DNA of 64,000 nucleotides from Obesumbacterium proteus (GCF_001586165.1 NZ_CP014608.1:1178001-1242000); one strand, 5' to 3'; counted from the stretch's first letter, positions 50,842 through 60,531 are shown. Numbers and translations: made by a program. The notes: a model not told the origin generated them from the letters alone.

Positions 50842-51771
50842 TCATCGCAGCGTGTATTTGTCGATATTGGTTAGAAAACCACGAATCCGCTCATCCCCAT
50901 GCTTAAACAGTGAAACAATTTCCTGCACCGCTTTGCCATTGCGGTCTTTGCTCCATGCAAGCGACAAAGGTGATGGCTGGCGTTTGTTGTCGACTTCCCG
51001 CGTGAGCAACTGGCCGCGATCGATAAAAGGCTGGCAAATATTCTTAGGTAAAAAACCCACGCCGAGCCCGTCAAGATGGCACTCGAGCTTGGTCTGCATA
51101 TCTGGCACTTTAATTTCTTTTTGACCTGGCAAAAGCCAAGCCACGCGTTTGGTTAAATTCCGCGACGTGTCTTCGATATTGATGGCTGGATAGCCGCGTA
51201 ATAGCGTGTTGGTTAAAGGCGTTGTGCTGGCGGCTAAGGGATGATTGGGCGCAAGCACAAACACCCAGCTCACTTCACCAAAGGGAAGGGTGCGTATTGA
51301 GTTGGAAAGTGACTCGGAGCCGGTAACGCCAATGGCGAGTTGGAAGTCATCGTAAAGCATTGCATCCCAGACGCCCATGTAGACCTGACGTGAAAGCTGA
51401 AACTGGGTGAAAGGAAAACGGTGGTTTAACCATGTCAGCAGTTTTGCCGCCGATGCCGCGTTATAAAGCAGGTTATTGACCACAATATTAACCTGCCGTT
51501 CTACGCCGTCGTTGACCTGACTGAGCTCATCGGGCATGGCGTCGATCCAGCTTAGCCATTGATGGCAGCGCTCCAGCAAATGAACGCCAGCGGGCGTGAG
51601 GCTGACGGTGCGCGTGGTGCGCAGGAACAGCTGTGTTCCCAAGCTTTCTTCCAGCGTTTTAATACGATAGCTGATGGCCGCGGGCGTTTTATGTAGGTAT
51701 TCCGCCGCCTTAGAGAAGCTGCGTGTTTCAGCGACCCGAATAAACGTGCGGAGCGTCTCTTGATCAAACAT
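50842..51771 (-). CDS. LysR-family regulator of the carbamoyl cluster
   Basis: This 309-residue LysR regulator has the winged helix-turn-helix at residues 1-60 ([20 protein letters not shown], then [20 protein letters not shown]) and a ligand domain after it. The ATG is preceded by GGAGGG and overlaps the DUF2877 stop by 8 bases. It is therefore the last gene of the transporter-fdrA-DUF1116-DUF2877 operon rather than a divergent regulator, the usual LysR layout. Upstream open frame to 51909 belongs to the DUF2877 gene in another frame. The probable inducer is a substrate or product of the cluster (inference). Confidence 0.85.
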   Translation of the reverse strand: MFDQETLRTFIRVAETRSFSKAAEYLHKTPAAISYRIKTLEESLGTQLFLRTTRTVSLTPAGVHLLERCHQWLSWIDAMPDELSQVNDGVERQVNIVVNNLLYNAASAAKLLTWLNHRFPFTQFQLSRQVYMGVWDAMLYDDFQLAIGVTGSESLSNSIRTLPFGEVSWVFVLAPNHPLAASTTPLTNTLLRGYPAINIEDTSRNLTKRVAWLLPGQKEIKVPDMQTKLECHLDGLGVGFLPKNICQPFIDRGQLLTREVDNKRQPSPLSLAWSKDRNGKAVQEIVSLFKHGDERIRGFLTNIDKYTLR

Positions 51772-52597
51772 CGTATTCAACCCTCCGTTGATGAGCGTAT
51801 TGCCAGCGCAGAGTGAGATCCATTCCCAACAAAGTGTCCGCCCCCGAAGTATGTCCATGATGCAGGACGCTTTCAAGCGAGCTTTCTGTAGCCTGTGAGC
51901 CACGTGCAAGTCGGCGTAACAGGGTATGTATTATGGTGCTGAAATAACCGCGTTTTGCATAATAAAGATAGCTTGCGCTGACGCTGGTGGTTAACGCTAT
52001 CAGTAGGTTGTCGCTGGGCAGAAGCGAAGGACGCAGCGCCGTCTGTGATGTGGCGTGAAGAATGGCTATCATGCCAACCAACATGTCATCGCCGCTGGGG
52101 GTTAAACCGGGGCCTAAACCAATAATAGAACGCCAGTCTGGGGCGAAGCCCTGCGCCCAGCGAGAAAGCTGCTGGGTGAAAATAGCGGTGTAAGGTGACG
52201 ACGAATGATGAGCTTGATTAAGCGGCCCACACAGTCCGGTGATAGCGCTATGGCGCGAAAGGTATTTTTCAAAGCGCTGTGGCGCAATGGAAAGCTTATC
52301 GGACATGCGTAAATACAGCGTTCGCCGTGGTTTGAGCAACTGAATATGCGGGGTAAATAGCCCACCGTTAATCGCCGTCAAACGGGTGCCAGGAGCTAAA
52401 CAATGGCTGAGTTGGTCAAAGTCAGCGCGGCGTATTAACCATCCCATCGGGCTAATTCCGTGCCCATAACGATGCAAGGTTAATAGCTGATTGGATGCAT
52501 TACGCAGATTAATGGCGTGATTAAACCGATTTTCGCATACCCAGACGCCATGTATTGGCGGCAGGCAGTCACTGGCGGCTAAAGGAGAGCAAATCAT
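51764..52597 (-). CDS. DUF2877 protein, AllH/YlbF-like carbamoyltransferase subunit
   Basis: The 277-residue protein shows the family's hallmark [12 protein letters not shown] (residues 160-171), a loop likely to bind phosphate or carbamoyl phosphate. In E. coli the homologue YlbF (AllH) was reported as one of three subunits of oxamate carbamoyltransferase, with FdrA (AllF) and YlbE (AllG). The ATG is preceded by AGGAGAACGGATA. It lies 75 bases after the DUF1116 gene and overlaps the regulator. Function here is inferred from that homology and the intact gene trio. Confidence 0.82.
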   Translation of the reverse strand: MICSPLAASDCLPPIHGVWVCENRFNHAINLRNASNQLLTLHRYGHGISPMGWLIRRADFDQLSHCLAPGTRLTAINGGLFTPHIQLLKPRRTLYLRMSDKLSIAPQRFEKYLSRHSAITGLCGPLNQAHHSSSPYTAIFTQQLSRWAQGFAPDWRSIIGLGPGLTPSGDDMLVGMIAILHATSQTALRPSLLPSDNLLIALTTSVSASYLYYAKRGYFSTIIHTLLRRLARGSQATESSLESVLHHGHTSGADTLLGMDLTLRWQYAHQRRVEYDV

Positions 52598-52672
52598 TAT
52601 CCGTTCTCCTAGGGTTTGAAGGGGAGAAAGCGCCTACGGTGAGGCAGGCGCTTGGTGTGTTATGTATAGACG

Positions 52673-53935
52673 TTATGCGTGAATATTCATCGCTTCAGCC
52701 AGCGCTTCTAGCGCTTGTTCAAAGCAAGGCAGCGGTGCTCGCACGGTGCCTGCGCCGACTTGACCAATACCCGCTTCGCGGTGGGCAATACCGGTATTGA
52801 TAAGTGGTGTGATCCCCGTTTCGACGACGCGACGTATATCCAAACCTAAACAGGCGCCTTGGAAATTCCATGATGGGATCTGCAGCAGCGGATTGTGTTG
52901 CAGATAGATTTCGCTCATCTCTTCCGAAGTTTCTTGAGCTGCATCCATGCCACCGGCACCGACAAAACGGGTTACGCCAGGTGCCGCAATCATCGCCGCA
53001 CCGCCAATGCCGAAGGTTTCCGTAATGGCGCTATCACCGATGTCAGGATTCGCATCATCTTGGCTAAAGCCGGTAAAGAACAGCCCTTGCGGCGTATTCA
53101 CCGGAGCTGTAAACCAGCGATCGCCCAGCCCGCTGACGCGAATGCCGAAGTCTCGGCCATTACGTGTCATGGCTGTCACAATGGAACCGGCTTTAATCTC
53201 TGCGGCGGCATCCATTACCGCTTTGCAATAGGCCATCGCGAGGTTCAGGAAGAACTGATCGGTCACGCTGAGGAACTGTAATACTTCGCCCAGGCGTGCT
53301 TTATCGTCATTCTGTAGCGCAATTTTTGGTGCCAGTGTGCGCATCAGCAGCGCTGAGGCGGCAATATTACGCTGGTGGAATTCATCCCCCATGGTGATGG
53401 CCTGAGCCATCAGTGCGCTAAGATCGATGCCGTTTTCCGTTTCGCTGAGTGCTTGTTGCAATACCGGTGCTAAGGTGTCGCGCATCCAGCACAGGCGGCG
53501 CTGGACGTCTTCACCGTAGGCACCGAAACGCATAACTTTGCCAATACCTTCGTTCAAATTGCAGTAGGCGCTGTTGCCGTGGACGTGGTTTTTAACTTCA
53601 AGCACCGGCATATTGGCCGAAGTGATCCCGCCCATAGGGCCAACGGCGTTAACGTGATGGCAAGGAATAAAGGTGATCTCACCCGTTTCCAACAGCGCAT
53701 GCGCCTGTTGTTCATTCTGAGCCCAACCTTCATAGAGACACGCGCCGAGACATGCTCCACGCATTGGTCCCGTCATATCCTGCCATTTAATCGGTGGGCC
53801 AGCATGCAGCAAGGTTTTTCCTTCACGTAAAGCAGGGATAACCTCTTTAGCCAAATGAACGCCGGTCCAGAATGGGCGGGCTTCTTTAATGCGTGCAACG
53901 ATCGCCTCATTGGCGTGCGCAATAGATGAGTACAT
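52673..53935 (-). CDS. DUF1116 protein, AllG/YlbE-like carbamoyltransferase subunit
   Basis: This 420-residue protein of the DUF1116 family corresponds to E. coli YlbE/YahG. Conserved blocks include GPPIKWQDMTGPMRGACLGA near residue 47, the histidine-rich FIPCHHVNAVGPMGGITSA near 90, and GLDIRRVVETGITPLINTGI near the end. In E. coli the YlbE protein is reported as a subunit of oxamate carbamoyltransferase. It is 10 bases downstream of fdrA, so the subunits are made from one message. Confidence 0.84.
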   Translation of the reverse strand: MYSSIAHANEAIVARIKEARPFWTGVHLAKEVIPALREGKTLLHAGPPIKWQDMTGPMRGACLGACLYEGWAQNEQQAHALLETGEITFIPCHHVNAVGPMGGITSANMPVLEVKNHVHGNSAYCNLNEGIGKVMRFGAYGEDVQRRLCWMRDTLAPVLQQALSETENGIDLSALMAQAITMGDEFHQRNIAASALLMRTLAPKIALQNDDKARLGEVLQFLSVTDQFFLNLAMAYCKAVMDAAAEIKAGSIVTAMTRNGRDFGIRVSGLGDRWFTAPVNTPQGLFFTGFSQDDANPDIGDSAITETFGIGGAAMIAAPGVTRFVGAGGMDAAQETSEEMSEIYLQHNPLLQIPSWNFQGACLGLDIRRVVETGITPLINTGIAHREAGIGQVGAGTVRAPLPCFEQALEALAEAMNIHA

Positions 53936-53945
53936 AGCAGACCTC

Positions 53946-55613
53946 TTAATTTAATTGTTTTAGCAAACTGGCTAAATGAGCATTGCCGCCCGCGATGGGG
54001 GCCCATTGGTAATGCACGACAGGGCAACCGGTGCTTTGCAAGTCTTGAGCAAAACTGCGCAGGCCAGCGTTGATGACTTTGACGCCATCAAGCAGTGGAT
54101 TACGGGGGTAGTGAGGCGTTTCTGGCGCACGAACGATCAGGTGGTGTGCCAGTAACACCGCTTCTTGCAGCGTATTCATAACGACGATGTCGCCGTTAAT
54201 CAGCGTGTCGATCTGCTCAGCACGTGGCTGAGGATCTTGCTGTGTACCGGTTACGGTTGCGATGACCACCAGTGGATTCTCGGCGCCACGTGCCGCGCGA
54301 ACTTTATTGACCGCCTCTAACACCGCGGTGGCAGGATCGGCACATGCGCCATAGCCCAACACCACATCGACCAGCAGCACGCCAATTTCTGGCTGGTGGG
54401 CAATTTTTTGGATCTCAAGCGAACGGCTGGTAGGGTCAATCATTGGATGTGGGCGGCCAACGGTGTACGCATCGTCACCCAGATCGATAAGGGTATGTCC
54501 TTGAGCGTGCAGCATAATGCCGCGATCGTGTTTGCTATCGGTTTTGGCATTTATCTGCTCAGCCAATAACATTGCGGCTTCAGCAGCCAGCGTACCGCCG
54601 GCATACAGACCTAGAATTTTCTTGCCGATGACGCTCGGCTGGGCGGCGGCAATTTCTTCGACGCTGGCGAGCATCACGGCAAGGTGAGCAGCTTCGGCTA
54701 ATGAACTGGCTAACCAAACATTACCTTCATGTTTTTGCTCGGGCTTAGTGCCAAGGAAGAGCGCGACAACCGGCTTTGCCACTGCTTGCATGGCGGTTAT
54801 CACTCGTTTGCGCACGCTTTCTGCCGGAGGTTTAGACACGAAGGCCAGTACTTTGCTTTGTTCATCACCGGCGAGAATTTCTAGGGCGCTTAACGCGCTG
54901 ATACCGCCAATGTCCTCGCTAAGATCTCGGCCGCCCAGACCCAGTGCATGAGTGACGCCTTGGCCGAGCAGCGCGATTTGCGACGTAAGTTCTTGAATAC
55001 CCGTGCCTGAGGCACCAATCACCCCGATAGAACCTTTAGGTAGTACGTTGGCGAAGGCTAACGGCGCACCGGCGACCATGGCGGTGCCGCAGTCTGGCCC
55101 CATCACCAGCAGCCCTTTTTCCCGTGCGGTTTGTTTCAGCGCGAGTTCTTGTTCAACGGGGACGTTGTCGGAGAACATCATGACGTTTTTGCCGTTCTCC
55201 AATCCCTGACGGGCCAGATCGTTGGCATATTCGCCAGCAACGGAAATGAGCAGCAAATTAGCATCGGGCAGCTTTTGCTGTGCGCTGTCCCAGCGGCGAA
55301 CCTTTTGTAAGTGTTGCCCAGACGCTTGCCCTTGGGCAATGGCGCTTAGTTCGGTTTCTAGCTGACGGCCGATAAGCTGTGCGATATCGGGGATCTCTTC
55401 ATGAGTCCGGATGGCTACGCAGATATCATTTGGCGTGGCGCTGGTAAAACTTTCATGCCAAAAACCGGTGGTCTCCAGAAGTGATTTGTTGGCTGGAGTA
55501 CCCATCATGACGGAGACTTCATCCACCTGAGGTGACTCACTGAGCTTGCGTGATATCAGCATCAGGCTTACAGAATCCTGAAAACTGCCTTTTTTTACAG
55601 ATGCATAAATCAT
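53946..55613 (-). CDS. fdrA: FdrA-type acyl-CoA-synthetase-like protein (AllF)
   Basis: This 555-residue protein is closely similar to E. coli FdrA over its whole length. It has two succinyl-CoA-synthetase-like halves: a CoA-ligase-type Rossmann region with VMGPDCGTAMVAGAPLAF near 180 and IGVIGASGTGIQELTSQIAL near 200, and a second half with GLYAGGTLAAEAAMLLAEQ and the TVGRPHPMIDP phosphohistidine-like region. The name came from a suppressor of FtsH effects. The E. coli enzyme is reported as a subunit of oxamate carbamoyltransferase. It is 15 bases after the transporter gene. Confidence 0.92.
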   Translation of the reverse strand: MIYASVKKGSFQDSVSLMLISRKLSESPQVDEVSVMMGTPANKSLLETTGFWHESFTSATPNDICVAIRTHEEIPDIAQLIGRQLETELSAIAQGQASGQHLQKVRRWDSAQQKLPDANLLLISVAGEYANDLARQGLENGKNVMMFSDNVPVEQELALKQTAREKGLLVMGPDCGTAMVAGAPLAFANVLPKGSIGVIGASGTGIQELTSQIALLGQGVTHALGLGGRDLSEDIGGISALSALEILAGDEQSKVLAFVSKPPAESVRKRVITAMQAVAKPVVALFLGTKPEQKHEGNVWLASSLAEAAHLAVMLASVEEIAAAQPSVIGKKILGLYAGGTLAAEAAMLLAEQINAKTDSKHDRGIMLHAQGHTLIDLGDDAYTVGRPHPMIDPTSRSLEIQKIAHQPEIGVLLVDVVLGYGACADPATAVLEAVNKVRAARGAENPLVVIATVTGTQQDPQPRAEQIDTLINGDIVVMNTLQEAVLLAHHLIVRAPETPHYPRNPLLDGVKVINAGLRSFAQDLQSTGCPVVHYQWAPIAGGNAHLASLLKQLN

Positions 55614-55628
55614 TTTAATTCCCTCGGA

Positions 55629-56852
55629 TTATTTCTTTTCTTTCAGGAACAACATGCCGCACAGGCCAATGACCAAGAGGGCTGCTGATACATAGAAACT
55701 GGAGGCCAAACTGCCAGTGAGATCGCGAGCGGCACCGGCGATGATCGGCGCTAAAATAGAGGAACTCATGCCGATGAAGTTGAATAAACCAAAGGCGGTG
55801 CTGTAGTTATTTTCGTCCACGCTATCGGCAACCAACGCCACCAGAACGGGATCAAGCGCCAGCTTGCCCACCAGACCATAAATACAGAGCGCTGCAATAA
55901 CGCCGCCCATGGTTGGCATCCAAACAATTGAGAGCATGCTCAGAATCGCGAGAGGAACCAGAATTAAAATGAGCGGTTTACGCTTGCCTAAACGGTCTGA
56001 AATGGTTGAGAACAGCAGGGCGCCGGGAATTGAAATCCATGCGACTAAGGACGAAATAAAGCCGGTTGCGCTGCCTGGGATCCCACGCTCGCTTTGAAGG
56101 TAATACGGCAGCCATGTCAGAATGACGAAGAACCCGAACAGACTGCAAAACACCATCAGATAGACCAGCAGCAGATTGCGGTTTTTAAGCAAATCGCTGA
56201 ATTTACCTTTTTTAACCGCGACGCCATCGGCGGTGACCGCGCTGCGTTTCTTTTCTTTAACGAAGAACCAAATCGCTAAGCCGGTCAGAATGCTAGGCAC
56301 GGCCATGGCATAAAATGGCATTCTCCAGCTGTGACCCTGATCGTAAACCAACCAGCTTGACGACATCAGCCCGAGAGCAATACCGAATGCCATACCACTG
56401 TTAATGATGGCGCTGCCGAGAGAACGATATTTTTTAGGAATTTGTTCCGAAGATAAACCATATTGAGGGCCGTAATAGGTCCCTTCTCCAGCACCGGTGA
56501 CGACGCGAGAAAATAGTAGTGTTGTCCATGTTTTTGCCCATCCGGTGACGGCGGTAAAAACACCGAATAATAAAAATCCGGGGACTAATACTTTTTTCTT
56601 CCCGATTTTGTCCCCTAAAATTCCGGCGGGAACTTGTAATAGCGCATAGGAAAAATAAAAAACTGAATTAAGTACCCCTAATTGTGTTCCATTTAATCCA
56701 AATTCTTTTTGTAGTTCTCCCATAACTGGGTTCAATACAGTACGGTCTGCATACATAAATATCCAGCCGAGCCAGAATAAGAATACGGTTACCCACCAAG
56801 CGGGTATTCCTGTTTTTTGCGGTGCGCCCGCATGCTCTATCGATTGTGACAT
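55629..56852 (-). CDS. MFS transporter of the carbamoyl cluster
   Basis: This 407-residue major-facilitator protein has about twelve membrane segments and the anion:cation symporter (ACS) family look: WIFMYADRTVLNPVMGEL near residue 33, the cytoplasmic loop GDKIGKKKVL, and VTGAGEGTYYGPQYGLSSEQ near 120. The start giving MSQSIEHAG has GGGGAG seven bases upstream; 23 more codons upstream remain open without homology support. It is the first gene of the operon. The substrate is inferred to be the carbamoylated compound or oxamate handled by the enzymes downstream; ACS members usually carry organic anions. Confidence 0.85.
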   Translation of the reverse strand: MSQSIEHAGAPQKTGIPAWWVTVFLFWLGWIFMYADRTVLNPVMGELQKEFGLNGTQLGVLNSVFYFSYALLQVPAGILGDKIGKKKVLVPGFLLFGVFTAVTGWAKTWTTLLFSRVVTGAGEGTYYGPQYGLSSEQIPKKYRSLGSAIINSGMAFGIALGLMSSSWLVYDQGHSWRMPFYAMAVPSILTGLAIWFFVKEKKRSAVTADGVAVKKGKFSDLLKNRNLLLVYLMVFCSLFGFFVILTWLPYYLQSERGIPGSATGFISSLVAWISIPGALLFSTISDRLGKRKPLILILVPLAILSMLSIVWMPTMGGVIAALCIYGLVGKLALDPVLVALVADSVDENNYSTAFGLFNFIGMSSSILAPIIAGAARDLTGSLASSFYVSAALLVIGLCGMLFLKEKK

Positions 56853-57285
56853 AAGATACTCCCCTGAATACCCTATACTTATCGCTTCTGGAGCGTTAGC
56901 TGTTCTGCTTATCCCTATCACTGATTTAATCGGTAGTGCTGGGCATGAAGAATGCTACCGTCCCCAATATTGATATTATTGGGCATAGCTATAATAAAAA
57001 TGGTTCGTGCCAAATCGCTATGTCGGTAAGCTATAATAATCGTAGGGGGATTCTGGTGAGATAAATCACATTTGATCTATTGTAAGGTAAGTTTTCTTAT
57101 TTGACGGTCTATTAATAAAAAAAATTAAAAAATCCATTATTCAATTTTATTTAATTAAATGGCGCTGTGATATGTCGATTATAAAAAAATAATAGACTGT
57201 ATTTTAAATGCAGCAATCATCACATTTTATATTTTAAATAAATTTATGTTTACCCCAACAAATTAACGTTTTTATGGGGAATAAA
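56853..57285. promoter_or_regulatory. Divergent control region, transporter operon / carbamate kinase
   Basis: This 433-base, very AT-rich region separates the transporter operon and the kinase. A CRP-like dyad (GTGA-N6-TCAC, 57056-57069) lies in it. A TTTGATC half-site just after could be part of an FNR or LysR site, but this is weak. No small gene was recognised. Confidence 0.5.
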
Positions 57286-58209
57286 ATGAAACCAACCGTC
57301 GTTATTGCGCTGGGAGGAAACGCTATTTTACAGCGTGGTGAAATTCTTTCGGCTCAAAATCAGTACAAAAATATTGCTCAGGTGGCAGAGGTGGTTGCGG
57401 GGCTGGTCAAAAATTATCGCGTCGTGATTGTGCATGGCAACGGCCCGCAGGTGGGACTGCTGGCGCTGCAAGGTGCGCTAGATCAGCAAACGCCTGCGTA
57501 TCCGCTGGATATTTTAGTGGCCGAAACGCAGGGAATGTTGGGCTATATGATTGCTCAGTCGTTAGGGCAGAAAGAGAATATTCCTCAAGTGGTTAGCCTG
57601 CTGACGCGTATTGAAGTTGAGGCAGACGATCCTGCGTTCCAGCAGCCGAGTAAATTTATTGGTCCTGTGTATCTTCCCGATCAGCGACATGAACCTAAGC
57701 TACGTTATGGTTGGACGATGAAAGCGGATGGCCAATATTTTCGTCGCGTGGTGGCTTCGCCTAAGCCAAGAAAAGTGGTTGAGTTGGCCTCGATCAAGTG
57801 TCTGCTAGATAGCGATCATATTGTGGTTTGTGCGGGCGGAGGTGGAATGCCGGTTGTCGCAAGCCAGCAGGGATATTGTGGTGTTGAAGCCGTTATTGAT
57901 AAGGATTTATCCGCCGCGTTGTTAGCCCAAGAGTTACAAGCGGAATACTTGATGATTTTGACCGATGCGGATGCGGTTTATCAGGATTGGGGAACGCCAC
58001 AGGCGCGGGCATTGCGTCATGTTACCCCTGAGGTGTTACGTCCGTTTGCGGCTCCTGATGGCGCGATGGGGCCGAAGGCGGAAGCGGTGATTGAGTTTGT
58101 TGAACAAACGGGCGGAACGGCATTTATTGGTGCCTTAGCCGACGCCGAAGCGATTTTACGCCGAGAGAAAGGTACCTGTGTTACGCCAGAAACGGCGGCC
58201 GTTCTATAA
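57286..58209 (+). CDS. arcC: Catabolic carbamate kinase (AllK/YbcF or ArcC type)
   Basis: Carbamate kinase transfers phosphate from carbamoyl phosphate to ADP, giving ATP, CO2 and ammonia. The start is the ATG preceded by GGGGA (307 residues); an ATG 12 bases upstream has no ribosome site. Amino-acid-kinase motifs are complete: VVIALGGNAILQRGE, VIVHGNGPQVGLLALQGALD, FIGPVYLP, VVCAGGGGMPVV, VIDKDLSAALLA and ILTDADAVYQDWG. It resembles E. coli YbcF (AllK), which serves the allantoin/oxamate route, as closely as ArcC. It is divergent from the transporter operon, and no arginine deiminase gene is nearby. Confidence 0.93.
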   Translation: MKPTVVIALGGNAILQRGEILSAQNQYKNIAQVAEVVAGLVKNYRVVIVHGNGPQVGLLALQGALDQQTPAYPLDILVAETQGMLGYMIAQSLGQKENIPQVVSLLTRIEVEADDPAFQQPSKFIGPVYLPDQRHEPKLRYGWTMKADGQYFRRVVASPKPRKVVELASIKCLLDSDHIVVCAGGGGMPVVASQQGYCGVEAVIDKDLSAALLAQELQAEYLMILTDADAVYQDWGTPQARALRHVTPEVLRPFAAPDGAMGPKAEAVIEFVEQTGGTAFIGALADAEAILRREKGTCVTPETAAVL

Positions 58210-58213
58210 AACA

Positions 58214-58249
58214 AAATCAGCGCGCCGTGAATATTAGGCGCGCTGATTT
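58214..58249. terminator. Bidirectional terminator between carbamate kinase and ornithine carbamoyltransferase
   Basis: AAATCAGCGCGCC and GGCGCGCTGATTT form a perfect 13-bp stem with a 10-base loop. The T/A-rich ends suit both converging genes. Confidence 0.88.
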
Positions 58250-58258
58250 ATTGAGTTA

Positions 58259-59266
58259 TTACAGTTTACCTAACGTCGCTACCATCACGGCTTTAATGGT
58301 GTGCAGACGGTTTTCCGCTTCGTCAAACACGATGCTGTGCTCGGATTCAAACACTTCGTCAGTCACTTCCATTCCGCCATGTAAGCCGTATTGTTCTGCC
58401 ATCTGTTTGCCCACGGCAGTTTGATCGTCATGGAAAGCTGGTAAACAGTGCAGGAATTTCACCTGTGGGTTGCCGGTCAGTTTGATGACGTTCATGTTGA
58501 TTTGATAAGGCAGTAGCTGGGCAATACGCTCTTTCCACACTTCTTTTGGTTCGCCCATGGAAACCCAAACGTCGGTGTAAAGGAAATCAGCGTCTTTCAC
58601 GCCTTCCGCCAGATCTTCAGTTAAGACCAGCTTAGCGCCGGTTTTGTCGGCGATCGCCTGACATTGAGCCACCAGTTCGGCCTCGGGCCAGCAGGCTTTG
58701 GGCGCAACTAAACGCAGCTCCATCCCCATCAGCGCAGCGCCTTCTAACAATGAATTGCCCATGTTATTACGCGCATCGCCAAGGTATGCCAGCTTCACCT
58801 GCGACAGCGGCTTATTTGGCATATGTTCTTGAATGGTCAGTAGATCGGCTAAGATTTGGGTTGGGTGAAACTCATTGGTTAATCCATTCCAAATAGGCAC
58901 ACCGGCATACTGCGCCAAGGTTTCAACTACGTCCTGTCCCCAACCGCGATACTGGATGGCATCGTACATTCTGCCCAGCACGCGGGCGCTGTCTTTGATG
59001 GATTCTTTGTGGCCGATTTGGCTGCCGTTTGAGCCTAAATAGGTGACGTTAGCACCTTGGTCGTAAGCGGCAACTTCGAAAGAGCAGCGGGTTCGGGTGG
59101 AGTCTTTTTCGAAGATGAGCGCGATATTTTTGCCTTTCAGCGTTTGAGGTTCATTACCTGCTTTCTTAGCCTGCTTAAGTTCAGCGGCTAAAGTGAGTAG
59201 ATATGCGATATCTGCAGGCGTGAAGTCCAGTAATCTAAGAAAATGATGCTGATATAGCTGACTCAT
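58259..59266 (-). CDS. argI: Ornithine carbamoyltransferase
   Basis: This enzyme makes citrulline from ornithine and carbamoyl phosphate in arginine synthesis. The start giving [20 protein letters not shown] (335 residues) aligns with E. coli ArgI/ArgF and has GGGGA nine bases upstream; the further 26 open codons run into the operator region. Active-site motifs are [36 protein letters not shown] and [11 protein letters not shown]. Two ARG boxes upstream identify it as the anabolic enzyme. Followed by rraB on the other strand. Confidence 0.96.
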   Translation of the reverse strand: MSQLYQHHFLRLLDFTPADIAYLLTLAAELKQAKKAGNEPQTLKGKNIALIFEKDSTRTRCSFEVAAYDQGANVTYLGSNGSQIGHKESIKDSARVLGRMYDAIQYRGWGQDVVETLAQYAGVPIWNGLTNEFHPTQILADLLTIQEHMPNKPLSQVKLAYLGDARNNMGNSLLEGAALMGMELRLVAPKACWPEAELVAQCQAIADKTGAKLVLTEDLAEGVKDADFLYTDVWVSMGEPKEVWKERIAQLLPYQINMNVIKLTGNPQVKFLHCLPAFHDDQTAVGKQMAEQYGLHGGMEVTDEVFESEHSIVFDEAENRLHTIKAVMVATLGKL

Positions 59267-59300
59267 AGTGCTCATCCCCAGTTGTGTTTTTATTGTGCTG

Positions 59301-59339
59301 CATGAATTAATATTCACATTATGTGTATTAAAATTCAAA
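59301..59339. promoter_or_regulatory. Paired ARG boxes upstream of argI
   Basis: Two 18-bp sites for the arginine repressor ArgR stand 3 bp apart: 59301-59318 (CATGAATTAATATTCACA) and 59322-59339 (TGTGTATTAAAATTCAAA). This spacing is the standard for an ArgR hexamer operator. It lies 35 bases before the start codon on the minus strand. Confidence 0.85.
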
Positions 59340-59441
59340 ATCAACCCCTGAGAGATAAATATTCACGTTTCTTATGGAGGCATGAGCGCGGCTGTGGGAG
59401 AATGAAAGTAGCGTGATTGCATACAGATTGAGGACAAAGGC

Positions 59442-59873
59442 ATGGCAAATCCTGAGCTATTAGAAGAACAACGTGAAGAAACCCGCCTGATCATTGAAGA
59501 ACTGCTGGACGACGGCAGCGATCCGGACGCGTTATACACCATTGAGCATCACCTTTCGGCTGACAACTTTGAGCTGTTAGAAAAAGCGGCGGTTGAAGCT
59601 TTTAAACTCGGCTATGAAGTCACCGACGCTGAAGAGCTGGAAGTTGAAGACGGTACGCTGCTGATGTGCTGCGATGTGATCAGCGAAGTTGGCCTGAATG
59701 CGGAAGTGATCGACACTCAGGTTGAACAGCTGGTGAACCTCGCTGAAAAAATGAACGTGAACTACGACGGCTGGGGCACCTACTTCGAAGATCCTAACGG
59801 TGAAGACGGTGACGACGACGAAGATGGCGACGCAGAAGGCGTTGATGAAGATGATAATGGCGTTCGCCATTAA
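59442..59873 (+). CDS. rraB: Regulator of ribonuclease activity B
   Basis: RraB binds RNase E and alters which RNAs it cleaves. The 143-residue protein is very acidic, begins [20 protein letters not shown] like E. coli RraB, and contains [20 protein letters not shown] and [20 protein letters not shown]. The tail is a long run of Asp/Glu (about residues 123-140). It is divergent from argI, as in E. coli. Confidence 0.96.
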   Translation: MANPELLEEQREETRLIIEELLDDGSDPDALYTIEHHLSADNFELLEKAAVEAFKLGYEVTDAEELEVEDGTLLMCCDVISEVGLNAEVIDTQVEQLVNLAEKMNVNYDGWGTYFEDPNGEDGDDDEDGDAEGVDEDDNGVRH

Positions 59874-59927
59874 TCTTTAGATGTTCATCTTTCACGTTGC
59901 ATGGTTAACGTCATCGTGAGAATAGCG

Positions 59928-59961
59928 AAATCCGGTGCCAGTGATGGCACCGGATTTTTTT
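59928..59961 (+). terminator. Rho-independent terminator after rraB
   Basis: AAATCCGGTGCC and GGCACCGGATTT pair perfectly (12 bp) around AGTGAT and are followed by a T-run. Confidence 0.92.
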
Positions 59962-60027
59962 GTGTGTAAAAAGGGAATTTAATGCCAATTCTCGGGCGTT
60001 TTTAGGATGAGTGCTTTTTGTTAAACC

Positions 60028-60531
60028 TTACAGATCTCTCAGCATTCTGACTTCGCAGTCCACATGGCGTGTGCTGCCGAGTGCTTCGGTGATATGGTTA
60101 AATCCGAGCTTCTCATAGAGCGCGATAGCCGCAGTGAGAGAGGCCGTTGTTTCTAGATAACATTGGCTAAAACCGTTCTCGCGGGCAAAATCCATGGCTT
60201 GGATAGCCAATTGTTTTGCTAAACCTTTTCCGCGCAGCACGGGTAGAAAATACATTTTTTGTAGTTCACACAGGCCGACGTCTGCGCCTTCAAGCGGAGC
60301 AACGCCGCCGCCGCCAACAACGTGTCCATCAAGCTCAACCACCCAATAGGCACAGCGTGGCTGGCTATAAACGTCGAAGAGATGATCGAGGTTTGGGTCA
60401 GAGACGGTATAGCCTTTGTCTGCGGTGAGGCCGCATTCCGCTGAAACTTCACGAATAACCTGCGCAATGGCAGCGTTGTCGTTTGCCGTCATCCGGCGCA
60501 CCTGAAGTCGTAAAGGCGTTTCTGTTGTCAT
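60028..60531 (-). CDS. yjgM: GNAT-family N-acetyltransferase (YjgM/OatA)
   Basis: This 167-residue GNAT acetyltransferase corresponds to E. coli YjgM, reported there to acetylate O-acetylserine-related or methionine-toxin-type substrates; its physiological target is uncertain. The acetyl-CoA loop is visible in [20 protein letters not shown], followed by [20 protein letters not shown]. The start giving [15 protein letters not shown] has CGGGT about nine bases upstream; an ATG two codons earlier (60537) is possible. E. coli has yjgN between this gene and valS; it is missing here. Confidence 0.86.
   Translation of the reverse strand: MTTETPLRLQVRRMTANDNAAIAQVIREVSAECGLTADKGYTVSDPNLDHLFDVYSQPRCAYWVVELDGHVVGGGGVAPLEGADVGLCELQKMYFLPVLRGKGLAKQLAIQAMDFARENGFSQCYLETTASLTAAIALYEKLGFNHITEALGSTRHVDCEVRMLRDL

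Noticed and set aside
53946..55613. FdrA as a true succinyl-CoA-type synthetase
   Set aside because: The domain resemblance is real, but the whole gene trio with DUF1116, DUF2877 and carbamate kinase fits the carbamoyltransferase system better.
57286..58209. Carbamate kinase as part of an arginine deiminase operon
   Set aside because: There is no arginine deiminase or arginine/ornithine antiporter, and the neighbouring carbamoyltransferase carries ARG boxes typical of synthesis.
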